Assembly: GCA_019419895.1 (NCBI GenBank)
Contig: JAHZIE010000007.1
Location: 1-17,443 of the forward strand
DNA: 17,443 nt
Reading direction: 5' to 3'
Source of the DNA: Clostridiales bacterium
GTDB taxonomy: Bacteria; Bacillota; Clostridia; Oscillospirales; Acutalibacteraceae
Part shown: one piece after another, positions 1-7,634 of the stretch
Layout of the letters: each line of letters opens with the position of its first letter
Position numbering within the stretch: the first letter of the stretch is position 1
Position numbers and translations under genes: made by a program
The notes under the pieces: model-generated
Told to the model about the DNA's origin: nothing
What the model saw: the letters and a program-made list of their open reading frames with translations, nothing else
Database searches by the model: none

Positions 1-1106
1 ATCCCTAGTTTTTCCGCGAAACCGACCCCAACGCCTTGGGAGGAGTGAGCGGGATTGACGGCTTGGCCCGCCAGAATATGAAGATGGGTGGCGTCTTCAA
101 AAAGGAGCTTGGCGATCCGGGAGGCGCCGTCCTGCCGGTCGTGGAGATCCCAGGGAAGGCATTCCCCCTCGGCATACAGCTTTCCTAAGGAAAGCACGGC
201 GGAGAGGGTGAGGGCTCCCTCAGTGGCCAGATCGATCCCTTCTACCCGGGAAATGGCGGGAACCTTCTCCGTGGCGGTATCCTCCAAAAGGACAATAGGC
301 TTATTCAGAAAGCGGGCGGCCGCCTGAACGGTGGTTCCGCCGCAGACAGCATGAAGGCCGGGAGAGGAAAAAAACTGCCGAAAAACAGCTTCATCCATCT
401 CCGGATGCTCAGGCGGCCCGATCATAATAGAAACGACCTGGGGCCTCCGGAGCCGGAAAACTACCGCCGTCGTGTCGTCATCCATGGCTCCGAGGGAAAG
501 ATCCTCACATGTCTGCACCACCATGGAAGCAATATGGGAGGCGGAGGAATCCCTCCGGTACCAGCGTTCAAGAAATTCCGCCAGCCCCTGCCGGCCCCAG
601 CCTTCGGGCATGGTTTTTCCAAGTCCCGCGCTGGTAACGCCGTCGCTGCAAAGGACAAGGATATCGTCCTCCTGAAGAGCGATATGGCTTTCTGTAATTT
701 CCTTGCCGGAGATCAGGCGCTTTTTACCTTCTATGGGAAAAATTTTCCCCTTTCTTAAAAGAATGGCGGGAGGGTTGTCATATTCCGCAAGATACAGGGA
801 AAAATCCTCCCCGGCCTGAAGGGCGGTAAAGGTGGCGTAGGCCATATTCCTCACGCTGCATACAGGGAGGGTAGCGGCAACGGTATCAATGGATTTTTCG
901 AGAGGAACATGGCTTGAGAGGAGGGTGCCAAGGATTTTTGAGGTCAGGGTGGAAAGGATATTCGCCTTGACACCGCTGCCCATCCCGTCGGACAGGACGG
1001 CTGTCAGAACTCCCTGCCGCCTTGCGGAGAGAAAGGAATCCCCGCAAAGGGATTCCCCATCTTTATTTTTTCCAGCTTTGGCAAATTCCAGTATGAAATC
1101 TTTCAT
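1..1106 (-). CDS. SpoIIE/PP2C-type serine phosphatase (3' end outside window)
   Basis: The reading frame begins at ATG 1106-1104 and stays open for 368 codons to the left edge, so the C-terminus is missing. Residues about 1-215 form a PP2C/SpoIIE-like domain: CGDSF, then SDGMGSG with the metal-binding Asp-Gly near residue 40, EDDILVLCSDG in the middle, and DDDTTAVVF at the end of the domain. These Asp residues hold the two Mn/Mg ions in the family, which removes phosphate from Ser/Thr. The remaining 150 or so residues are a second domain that I cannot assign (motifs VCGGTTVQAAARF and GIDLATEGALTLS). No signal peptide or membrane segment is visible, so it should be cytosolic. The start lies one base after the stop of the sensory hydrogenase gene, which implies translational coupling. 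In clostridia such phosphatases commonly sit beside PAS-containing [FeFe] hydrogenases, so I infer that it is the output of that sensor. Its substrate is unknown. Confidence 0.85.
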   Translation of the reverse strand, partial: MKDFILEFAKAGKNKDGESLCGDSFLSARRQGVLTAVLSDGMGSGVKANILSTLTSKILGTLLSSHVPLEKSIDTVAATLPVCSVRNMAYATFTALQAGEDFSLYLAEYDNPPAILLRKGKIFPIEGKKRLISGKEITESHIALQEDDILVLCSDGVTSAGLGKTMPEGWGRQGLAEFLERWYRRDSSASHIASMVVQTCEDLSLGAMDDDTTAVVFRLRRPQVVSIMIGPPEHPEMDEAVFRQFFSSPGLHAVCGGTTVQAAARFLNKPIVLLEDTATEKVPAISRVEGIDLATEGALTLSAVLSLGKLYAEGECLPWDLHDRQDGASRIAKLLFEDATHLHILAGQAVNPAHSSQGVGVGFAEKLG

Positions 1107-1107
1107 G

Positions 1108-2862
1108 TCAGCTCTTACCCCCCAAAGGGCCTTGCTCCCCAAGATTTTCCTGGGGGGAGGAGGAGAGGGAGGAATCGGTTTGCTCCAGAGTGACGATATT
1201 TTTCAGATCTGTCAGGGCAATCTCCGTTTCCGCGGCCGTTTCTCCCAGAAGGGAAGCAATTTCATGGACAATGCGCAACTGCTTTTCCACAATTTTGTCC
1301 GCCAGGCAGGCGGCCGCCTCCTTTTTCTCCGCTGTTTTCAGGCGCCGCTTTGTTTCTTCGGTAATATCACGGAGCAAGCAGACGATCATGGAGCTTTTTT
1401 CATCAAAGAGATAAGTTTCTTCCGCATACATCCCATATTTATCCAAATAGCATGTTTTTTTTCTCATCGTCTGGCCCGACGTAAGAAAAGAGACAAATTC
1501 AAATTCATCCAAAATGGAGGAAACCGCCTTTCCCACAGCTTCCTGAGGGGAGGAGAGGGAAAACGCGCGGCAGGCGGCCTCATTGATCTGCTGAATGATC
1601 AGCTGGGAGTCGACGGTGATAATGGCGTTGGGTGTAATGCTCAGGATTTTGTCGGAAAAGGATTCCGCCCTTTCCTTCATGAAGGGAAGGCACATGCTGA
1701 TTTCAGCCCGCCCAAGAAAAACCGCCGCGGCTTTATCCCGGCAGGTGGCATAGCCGCAGGCGCCGCAGTTCAGCTCGTCCTCGGGACGGAGCTTCCCCAT
1801 CCGGCGGAGAATCTGCATAATCTCGTTTTCGGAAGGGGAGCTTTTCTGTCTTGGGGCGGGAAGGAAGGAATGTCCGATCCCTTTAACGGAAGGGGGGGAG
1901 AAATCTGCGCGCGCGGGGGAATAGGCGACGCTTTTGACCCTGTTTCCAGCGGCAAGCAGTGAGGGGCGCTTTTGACCTGAGGCGTGGCCTCCCACACAAC
2001 TGCCGGTACAGGCGCTCATTTCAATGAAGCAGTCAGCCAGACCGCCGGCACAGATTTCTTCCAGGGTTTGAATACAATTTTCAATCCCGTCAACCGCAAA
2101 GTAGGAAAATCCCTCGGATTTGTCCATGCTTGCCAAAATTCCGCCGCTGACAGGGAAAAAACGGGAGCGGCGGGGCGGTTCTTCCTCCCGTCCGCCGGAG
2201 GAGGAAGGAAACGCTATATTTTCCATCTCTAGCCATTCCCCCAGCTCCTCAAAGGTCAGGGCTAAATCCGTATAGCTTCCCAGCTGGACGCATTCCTCTT
2301 TTTTGGAGATGCAGGGGCCGATGAAGACGACACGACAACCGGGAAATTCCTCTTTTAAAAGCTTCGCATGGGTCTGCATGGGGGAAAGGACGGGCGCCAG
2401 ATAGCCGGACGTCTGGGGATAATATTTTTGAATCAGGGAATTGACGGTGGGGCAGCAGGAGGAAATGATAAGCTTCTGCCCTCGTTCATTGACAAGTCTT
2501 TCATATTCGCTTTTTACCAGAAAGGCTCCTTCCGCGGTTTCCCTCGCCTCATAAAAGCCGAGCCGGTGAAGAACCGGGGCAAAGGCCGCAAAGGAGGAAA
2601 CGGGAAAATTGGCGATATAGGAGGGGGCCACGCTGGCGATAATCCGCTCACCCGAACGGAGCAGGGCCCGTGCCCTGTCCAAATCGCTGCGGACCTCCTT
2701 GGCGTTTTGCGGACATACGGAGATGCAGTTCCCGCACAGAATACAATCCGATTCCACAATCTGGGCCTGGTGATGATGGACGCGGATGGCCTTGACCGGA
2801 CAGTACCGCACGCATTTATAGCAATTCTTGCAGTTGGCTTTTTTAAATTGCAGGATTTCCAT
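1108..2862 (-). CDS. Sensory-type [FeFe] hydrogenase with PAS domain (HydS-like, group C)
   Basis: This is a 584-residue protein if it starts at ATG 2862. Two [4Fe-4S] ferredoxin motifs come first (C11/14/17/21 and C40/43/46/50). A shortened H-cluster domain follows with the three signature loops: SSCCP (134-138), GPCISKKEE (182-190) and EMSACTGSCVGG (281-292). The expected H-cluster ligands are C137, C184, C285 and C289. Next comes a C-x2-C-x4-C-x16-C iron-sulfur motif (366-391), a PAS domain (about 403-500) and a helical, coiled-coil-like tail. Known group C hydrogenases of this layout are thought to sense H2 or redox state rather than make H2 in bulk. L2 reads GPC where catalytic enzymes have MPC. 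A longer GTG start at 2934 lies inside a terminator stem, so I rejected it. The phosphatase gene downstream is probably its partner (inference). Confidence 0.88.
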   Translation of the reverse strand: MEILQFKKANCKNCYKCVRYCPVKAIRVHHHQAQIVESDCILCGNCISVCPQNAKEVRSDLDRARALLRSGERIIASVAPSYIANFPVSSFAAFAPVLHRLGFYEARETAEGAFLVKSEYERLVNERGQKLIISSCCPTVNSLIQKYYPQTSGYLAPVLSPMQTHAKLLKEEFPGCRVVFIGPCISKKEECVQLGSYTDLALTFEELGEWLEMENIAFPSSSGGREEEPPRRSRFFPVSGGILASMDKSEGFSYFAVDGIENCIQTLEEICAGGLADCFIEMSACTGSCVGGHASGQKRPSLLAAGNRVKSVAYSPARADFSPPSVKGIGHSFLPAPRQKSSPSENEIMQILRRMGKLRPEDELNCGACGYATCRDKAAAVFLGRAEISMCLPFMKERAESFSDKILSITPNAIITVDSQLIIQQINEAACRAFSLSSPQEAVGKAVSSILDEFEFVSFLTSGQTMRKKTCYLDKYGMYAEETYLFDEKSSMIVCLLRDITEETKRRLKTAEKKEAAACLADKIVEKQLRIVHEIASLLGETAAETEIALTDLKNIVTLEQTDSSLSSSPQENLGEQGPLGGKS

Positions 2863-2904
2863 GGGAAACCACCCATCTTTCTTTGCATTTGGAGATAACA
2901 GTTC

Positions 2905-2940
2905 AAAAAAGGCCCGGCGCCACACAGGTGGCACAGGGCC
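2905..2940 (-). terminator. Intrinsic terminator between ferredoxin and sensory hydrogenase genes
   Basis: Read on the minus strand, arms at 2940-2928 and 2923-2911 pair as a GC-rich 13-position stem with one mismatch and one G-U pair around a 4-base loop (CTGT). Six T residues follow directly (2910-2905). It starts 30 bases after the ferredoxin stop and ends about 42 bases before the sensory hydrogenase ATG. That leaves no room for a normal separate promoter, so the downstream genes probably depend on read-through. Confidence 0.82.
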
Positions 2941-2969
2941 TCAGAGAGGACACATCTGCGGGCAGAGCG

Positions 2970-3221
2970 TCAGGCGGCACGCTTTAAAACCTCATTAGCA
3001 AAAAATTCCGCGGTTGAATGGGATTCTACACTGTAACAGGTTTCTTCACCTTCAAATTTGACAGACACCGCCTGAGCGCAGTGACCAAGGCAAAATACAG
3101 CCTTGACCTCCACTTTATCTGTCAGCCCGTGTTCTGAAATCAGCTCCTGCAAATTGTGTATGACATTGTAAGAGCCTTTGACATGACACGCGCTTCCTAC
3201 GCAGACCTGAATGGTTACCAT
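2970..3221 (-). CDS. Thioredoxin-fold [2Fe-2S] ferredoxin
   Basis: This is an 83-residue small iron-sulfur protein. C7-x4-C12 and C44-x3-C48 match the ligand pattern of thioredoxin-like [2Fe-2S] ferredoxins, the same fold as the end of HydC and the start of HydB. It should be a soluble single-cluster electron carrier, or a docking or regulatory subunit for the hydrogenase. A near-perfect AAGGAGG lies 7 bases before the ATG (about 3230-3236). It follows hydA after a gap of 163 bases that contains a hairpin, and a strong terminator follows it. Similar small (2Fe-2S) proteins are often found in clostridial hydrogenase operons, but their exact role is not settled. The family is clear; the function is inferred from the neighbours. 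Confidence 0.88.
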   Translation of the reverse strand: MVTIQVCVGSACHVKGSYNVIHNLQELISEHGLTDKVEVKAVFCLGHCAQAVSVKFEGEETCYSVESHSTAEFFANEVLKRAA

Positions 3222-3299
3222 ATGCGTTTCCTCCTTATCGTTTGAGTGATAAAATGCTTCAAAACAAACAGCAGGACATCAGCTTTTATGGTATCAGGG

Positions 3300-3335
3300 A
3301 TAAGGCCAGCTGGGTCCAGCTGTTTACAGCCTTAT
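3300..3335 (-). repeat. Two-tier hairpin in the hydA-ferredoxin gap
   Basis: An outer 7-bp stem (ATAAGGC at 3335-3329 with GCCTTAT at 3306-3300) encloses an inner perfect 6-bp stem (AGCTGG/CCAGCT) with a 2-base spacer in DNA. No T-tract follows on the minus strand, so it does not look like a terminator. It could be an mRNA processing or stabilising element between hydA and the ferredoxin gene. A second short inverted repeat, CTGCCG/CGGCAG, lies just after the hydA stop (about 3364-3382). Confidence 0.5.
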
Positions 3336-3384
3336 TTGTATGCTCGTTGCTTTTCTGTCAGTACTGCCGGCGCGGGCGGCAGAG

Positions 3385-5031
3385 TTATTTCTTGCAGTAA
3401 TCCACATGGAGCAGCTCGTGATGCTTTTTCCCGAGGATTCCGTTATACAGGGAGACAATGGCGGGATTTTCTTCCGAGCATTTGAAGAGGGAGACCCTGT
3501 CGGCCTCATATAATCCGGACGCCCGCTTGAGTTTTTTGTCCCGGAGGCCGAAGGGCTGCCCGGCGCCGCCAATGCACCCGCCCTGGCATGCCATGACCTC
3601 AACCAAATCATAATAGGCCTCGCCCGCTTCGATTTTATCCAGAAGATCCTGGGCGTTTTTCAGTCCATTAACAGCTTCCATGCCGCGGACACCACAGTAT
3701 TCAATTTCCTGAAGGACGCTGGAGGATTTTTCCTCCACGCAGCGGCGGATGACAGCCTCGGCGACGCCGCCGGTGGCGCCAAAGATAACGCCGGCGCCTG
3801 ATCCCATGCCAAAGGGCATGTCGGGGGACTTATTTTCCAGCTCGCGGAAGACAATGCCGTTTTCCTGGATCATGGTGCTGATTTCCTGTGTGGTCAGGAC
3901 ATAATCCACATCATAAACGCCATCCTGCTGGAATTCTTCCCTGGCGGCCTCACTCTTTTTGGCAGTGCAGGGCATGATGGCGACAACGACGGTATCCTTT
4001 CCGTCCACTTCCTTCATTGCCTTATAATGCTCCTTCAAAAGGGCGCCGAACATTTCCATGGGTGACTTACAGGTGGAAACATTGGGAAGAAGATGGCGCC
4101 GGCGCTCCTCTACATAACGCACCCAGGCTGGGCAGCAGGAGGTAAACATGGGGAAGGGGCCGCCCTTTTCCAAACGGCCCATAAATTCCTGGGCCTCTTC
4201 CATAACGGTCAAATCGGCGCTCAGGGTGGTGTCAAATACATAATCCACCCCCATCATCTTTAGGGCGGTCACCAGCTTGCCCAGAGTATTCTCTCCGGGA
4301 GCCAGGCCGAATTCCTCCCCGATGGCAACACGGACAGCGGGAGCGATCTGGACAATGACCCTTTTGGTGGGATCATGGATAACAGACCATACATGCCCGA
4401 TATCGCCCTTGATGGTGATAGCGCCGGTGGGACATACGGCGGCGCATTGGCCACAGCCGATGCAGTCGGTTTCCCCGATTTTTTTGTTAAAGGCGGGCAT
4501 CACCCGCAGATTGGAACCGCGGCCGGAAAAATCAATGATGCCCATCCCCTGAATTTCGTCACAGACGCGGACACAGTCTCCGCAAAGGATACATTTATTG
4601 GGATCCCTGAGGATGGAGGCGCTGCTCTTGTCAATTTCCGCCTTTTCCCTGGTGTCCTCAAAACGGATGCGGCGGACGCCGTACTGTAAAGCCAGCTCCT
4701 GAAGCTTGCATTTCCCATTTTTTTCGCAGATGGTGCAGTCGCGGCAATGGGCGGCAAGGAGAAGTTCCAGGATCATTTTGCGGTGTTTTTGCAGGCGCAT
4801 GGTGTTGGTGCGTATCCGCATGCCGTCCCTTGGCTGCATGGAACAGGAGGCCTCAATTCCGCCCCGTTCATTTTCCACGATGCACATACGGCAGGCGCCG
4901 TAAACGGACAGTTCAGAGTGATAACAGAAGGTGGGAATCTCAATTCCCGCTTTTCGAATAACGGAGAGTACGTTCTTTTCCCCATCAAAGGGAACGCGTA
5001 CGCCGTCAATATACATAACTCCTTTGCTCAT
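3385..5031 (-). CDS. hydA: [FeFe] hydrogenase catalytic subunit, NADH-linked/bifurcating type (group A)
   Basis: This 548-residue protein reduces protons to H2 at the H-cluster. In order it has a plant-type [2Fe-2S] domain (C36, C47, C50, C63), a His-ligated [4Fe-4S] site (H95, C99, C102, C108), two [4Fe-4S] ferredoxin motifs (C147/150/153/157 and C190/193/196/200), and the H-cluster domain with TSCCPAW (297-303), MPCTAKKSE (353-361) and EVMACQGGCIGG (478-489). Predicted H-cluster ligands are C300, C355, C482 and C486, and C299 is the proton-relay Cys. All key residues are present. The ATG at 5031 follows a GGAGG that overlaps the end of hydB, with a 6-base gap between the genes. An ATG at residue 6 has its AAAGGAG too close to be preferred. 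With hydC and hydB upstream, it should use NADH together with reduced ferredoxin (known for HydABC; inferred here). Confidence 0.96.
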   Translation of the reverse strand: MSKGVMYIDGVRVPFDGEKNVLSVIRKAGIEIPTFCYHSELSVYGACRMCIVENERGGIEASCSMQPRDGMRIRTNTMRLQKHRKMILELLLAAHCRDCTICEKNGKCKLQELALQYGVRRIRFEDTREKAEIDKSSASILRDPNKCILCGDCVRVCDEIQGMGIIDFSGRGSNLRVMPAFNKKIGETDCIGCGQCAAVCPTGAITIKGDIGHVWSVIHDPTKRVIVQIAPAVRVAIGEEFGLAPGENTLGKLVTALKMMGVDYVFDTTLSADLTVMEEAQEFMGRLEKGGPFPMFTSCCPAWVRYVEERRRHLLPNVSTCKSPMEMFGALLKEHYKAMKEVDGKDTVVVAIMPCTAKKSEAAREEFQQDGVYDVDYVLTTQEISTMIQENGIVFRELENKSPDMPFGMGSGAGVIFGATGGVAEAVIRRCVEEKSSSVLQEIEYCGVRGMEAVNGLKNAQDLLDKIEAGEAYYDLVEVMACQGGCIGGAGQPFGLRDKKLKRASGLYEADRVSLFKCSEENPAIVSLYNGILGKKHHELLHVDYCKK

Positions 5032-5037
5032 TGCGGT

Positions 5038-6918
5038 TTAAGCCTCCTTAATAGCTTTGAATGGACATCCGGCAACACAGGCGCCGCATTTAATACATTT
5101 ACTGGAATCGATCTCAAAGGGCTCTTTAATTTTGCCGCTGATCGCTCCCACAGGACAGTTCCTCTGGCATTTGCTGCAGCCTTTACAGAGAGCTTTGTCA
5201 ATATAAATCCTTTTCAGGGCCTTGCAGTCGCCGGCTGGGCAGGTTTTTTCCGCGACATGGGCGATATATTCGTCCCTGAAATATTTCAAGGTGCTTTTAA
5301 CTGGGGAAGCGGCGGTTTTTCCAAGGCCGCACAAAGCTGAACTGGAAATGGTGTCCGCCAGCTCTTCCAGCAGATCCAGATCCTCCATGGTGCCGTCGCC
5401 GTGGACAATGCGCTCCAGAATTTCCAGCATGCGCTTTGTCCCTTCCCGGCAGGGCACACATTTACCGCAGGATTCATTTTGAGTAAAGTTCATGAAAAAG
5501 CGGGAGACCTCTACCATACAGGTATTTTCGTCCATGACCACCAGGCCGCCGGAACCAACCATAGCGCCCACCTTTTTCAGGGAATCAAAGTCCAGTGGAA
5601 GATCCAGATGCTCCTCAGTCAGGCAGCCGCCCGAGGGGCCGCCAATCTGGACAGCCTTAAATTTTTTCCCGTTTTTCACACCGCCGCCGATATCGAAGAT
5701 GACTTCCCGAAGGGTGGTGCCCATAGGAACCTCAATGAGGCCGGTATTGTTGACGTTGCCAGTCAAAGCAAAAGCCTTGGTACCGGGACTGTTCTCCGGG
5801 CCGATGGATTTATACCAGTCCGCGCCGTTGGCGATGATTAAGGGAACGTTGGCGAAGGTTTCCACATTGTTCAGGACAGTAGGCTTGCCGAAAAGCCCCT
5901 GTTCGACCGTACGGGGAGGCTTTACCCTGGGCATGCCGCGGTTTCCCTCAATGGAGGCCGTCAGAGCGCTTCCCTCGCCGCAGACAAAGGCGCCTGCGCC
6001 CCGGTTGATATGGATACGGAAGGAAAAACCGCTGCCAAGAATATTGTCTCCCAGCAGTCCGGCCGCTTCCGCGTTTTGAATAGCGGTTTGAAGGCGGCTG
6101 ACAGCCAGGGGATACTCGGCGCGGACATAAATATAGCCCTCCTGCGCTCCGGTGGCGTAGCCGGCGATCATCATACCCTCCAGCATTTTATGGGGATCTC
6201 CCTCCATGACGGAGCGGTCCATAAAGGCGCCGGGATCTCCCTCGTCGCCGTTGCATACAATATATTTTTCAGGCTCCGCCTGACGGCGTACCTGCTGCCA
6301 TTTTTTTCCGGCCGGAAATCCGCCGCCGCCGCGGCCCCTCAGGTTGGAATCGGCAATGATCTGACATACCTCTTCCCCGGAGAGCTCAAACAGGCATTTG
6401 GCGAAGGCGCTGTAGCCATCCACTGTCAGATATTCCAGAAGATCCTCCGCGTCGTTCTTTCCGCAGTTGGCAAGCACCAAGCGGGTCTGCTTTTTATAAA
6501 AGGGAATACTTTCCTGACTTTGGAAGGTCTGCCCATCGGTGCGGTACAAAAGCCGCTCAATAATTTCGTCGTGAAGAATGGAGCGTTCCACAATTTCATC
6601 GCAGTCATCCAGCTTAACTTTTATGTAGAGCACGTTGAGGGGCTCGATTTTTAACAGGGGCCCCATTTCGCAGAAGCCATGGCATCCGCTTTTTTTCAAA
6701 CCAATATTATGTTCGTGGGGTTCGTGGGCAAGCTCAACGCAGACATCCAGCCCCTGAGCCTCGCAGAGCTTTCTGATTTTATCGTAAATTTTAAGGGAAC
6801 CGCCGGCCACACAGCCGGTACCCGCGCAGATGAGCACCTTTTTCTGTTGCTTGTCCAGCGAAGCCTTGGCAAAGGAGCGCAGGGCTTCCAAATCAGACAG
6901 ATTCGATAACTTGTTCAT
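5038..6918 (-). CDS. hydB: NADH-binding flavoprotein subunit of the hydrogenase (NuoF/HydB-like)
   Basis: This 626-residue electron-entry subunit takes electrons from NADH through FMN. An N-terminal thioredoxin-like [2Fe-2S] domain has C31, C36, C79 and C83. The NuoF core carries the glycine-rich nucleotide segment GRGGGGFPAGKKW (195-207), NGDEGDPGAFMDRS (223-236) for FMN, and ESCGKCVPCREG (482-493) plus C530 for the [4Fe-4S] cluster. Two C-terminal [4Fe-4S] ferredoxin motifs (C578/581/584/588 and C608/611/614/618) distinguish HydB-type proteins from plain NuoF and probably form the ferredoxin branch. Its ATG overlaps the hydC stop (ATGA), a sign of coupled translation at fixed ratio. Members of this family bifurcate or confurcate electrons at the flavin. 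That this one does so is inferred from its domain set and its partners. Confidence 0.95.
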   Translation of the reverse strand: MNKLSNLSDLEALRSFAKASLDKQQKKVLICAGTGCVAGGSLKIYDKIRKLCEAQGLDVCVELAHEPHEHNIGLKKSGCHGFCEMGPLLKIEPLNVLYIKVKLDDCDEIVERSILHDEIIERLLYRTDGQTFQSQESIPFYKKQTRLVLANCGKNDAEDLLEYLTVDGYSAFAKCLFELSGEEVCQIIADSNLRGRGGGGFPAGKKWQQVRRQAEPEKYIVCNGDEGDPGAFMDRSVMEGDPHKMLEGMMIAGYATGAQEGYIYVRAEYPLAVSRLQTAIQNAEAAGLLGDNILGSGFSFRIHINRGAGAFVCGEGSALTASIEGNRGMPRVKPPRTVEQGLFGKPTVLNNVETFANVPLIIANGADWYKSIGPENSPGTKAFALTGNVNNTGLIEVPMGTTLREVIFDIGGGVKNGKKFKAVQIGGPSGGCLTEEHLDLPLDFDSLKKVGAMVGSGGLVVMDENTCMVEVSRFFMNFTQNESCGKCVPCREGTKRMLEILERIVHGDGTMEDLDLLEELADTISSSALCGLGKTAASPVKSTLKYFRDEYIAHVAEKTCPAGDCKALKRIYIDKALCKGCSKCQRNCPVGAISGKIKEPFEIDSSKCIKCGACVAGCPFKAIKEA

Positions 6919-7400
6919 TTGACGGATTCCTCCTGTTTCATCTTAGTCAACAGTTCAACCGCTTTGTCGGGAGTCATGGAGGCGTGGACAACGTCATTGA
7001 TCGTTATGACAGGAGCTAGCCCGCACGCGCCAAGGCAGGAAACGGTTTCAAGGGTAAAAAGCATATCGTCGGTTGTGTGCTTTTTGTCGGAGAGCTGGAG
7101 CTCTTCCCGCAACCGCTGCAAAATGGGGATGGATTTCCTCACGTGGCACGCGGTGCCGTCGCAGATTCGAATAACGTACTTTCCCTTAGGCTCCAGGGAA
7201 AAATTTTCATAGAAGGTGGCCACGCTGTAAACCTTTGCCACGGTGATTTTCAGCTGATCAGCCACATACTGCAAAACCTCTTTAGGAAGATAGTGATAGG
7301 CGTTTTGCAGCTCCTGCATAATCGCAATCAAAAATTTTTTATCCTTGCCATAAGAAGCCAGGATTTCTTCGGCTTGGGTAAAATCAAATTGGTTTTCCAT
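6915..7400 (-). CDS. hydC: NuoE-like [2Fe-2S] subunit of the hydrogenase
   Basis: This 161-residue protein of the complex I 24-kDa family is the first gene of the operon. A helical N-terminal part (about 1-70) precedes a thioredoxin-like [2Fe-2S] domain with C80-x4-C85 (CDGTAC) and C122-x3-C126 (CLGAC). It should pass electrons between the HydB flavin and the hydrogenase iron-sulfur chain in the cytosol. The ATG at 7400 is preceded by GGAGG 8 bases upstream (about 7408-7413). The stop overlaps the hydB start by four bases. The length and the motifs are normal for the family. Its promoter and a Rex-like operator lie 75-130 bases upstream. Confidence 0.94.
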   Translation of the reverse strand: MENQFDFTQAEEILASYGKDKKFLIAIMQELQNAYHYLPKEVLQYVADQLKITVAKVYSVATFYENFSLEPKGKYVIRICDGTACHVRKSIPILQRLREELQLSDKKHTTDDMLFTLETVSCLGACGLAPVITINDVVHASMTPDKAVELLTKMKQEESVK

Positions 7401-7474
7401 TTTTCATCCTCCGCTTTTCATTTTTTACATTCGAGAGTCCATATCCGCTTCCCTGCCAAAAGCCGCCGTATAAG

Positions 7475-7492
7475 CTGTTAATTATTTATCAA
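7475..7492 (-). promoter_or_regulatory. Candidate Rex operator in the hyd operon leader
   Basis: The minus strand reads TTGATAAATAATTAACAG. It matches 12 of the 14 fixed positions of the clostridial Rex consensus TTGTTAA-N4-TTAACAA (differences at positions 4 and 18). The site lies just downstream of the expected transcription start, where a bound repressor would block transcription. Rex represses fermentation and hydrogenase genes when NAD+ is high relative to NADH, which fits an NADH-consuming hydrogenase. I judged it by eye only. Confidence 0.55.
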
Positions 7493-7503
7493 TAATCCTA
7501 TAT

Positions 7504-7532
7504 ATTATATCATATGGCAATAGGGAAAGCAA
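7504..7532 (-). promoter_or_regulatory. Sigma-A type promoter of the hydCBA operon
   Basis: On the minus strand, TTGCTT (7532-7527) and TATAAT (7509-7504) are separated by exactly 17 bases. The -10 is perfect and the -35 matches 4 of 6 positions. Transcription should start near 7497, giving a leader of about 97 bases before hydC. The nearest upstream gene, clpB, is divergent, so this is the natural operon promoter. Confidence 0.7.
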
Positions 7533-7634
7533 AATAAATCTTTCATTAAGACCTAAAAATAATCTGGTAAAAAGAGGAATCTTGTTGAAAGATACAAAAG
7601 AAATGGGAGAAAGAGAGAATGCAAAAAAATGAAA

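Noticed and set aside
889..1962. Long open frame on the plus strand opposite the sensory hydrogenase and phosphatase genes
   Set aside because: It overlaps two well-supported minus-strand genes, has no recognisable domain, and is a compositional shadow of GC-rich coding sequence. The same holds for plus-strand frames opposite hydB, hydA and prfC.
2863..2934. GTG start at 2934 for the sensory hydrogenase (24 extra residues)
   Set aside because: The start would sit inside a GC-rich terminator stem. The extra residues do not look like part of the ferredoxin domain, and ATG 2862 gives the usual N-terminus.
7574..7630. Sigma-A promoter for clpB starting at TTGAAA (7585-7590)
   Set aside because: No acceptable -10 lies 16-18 bases downstream; the nearest AAT-like string is about 24 bases away.
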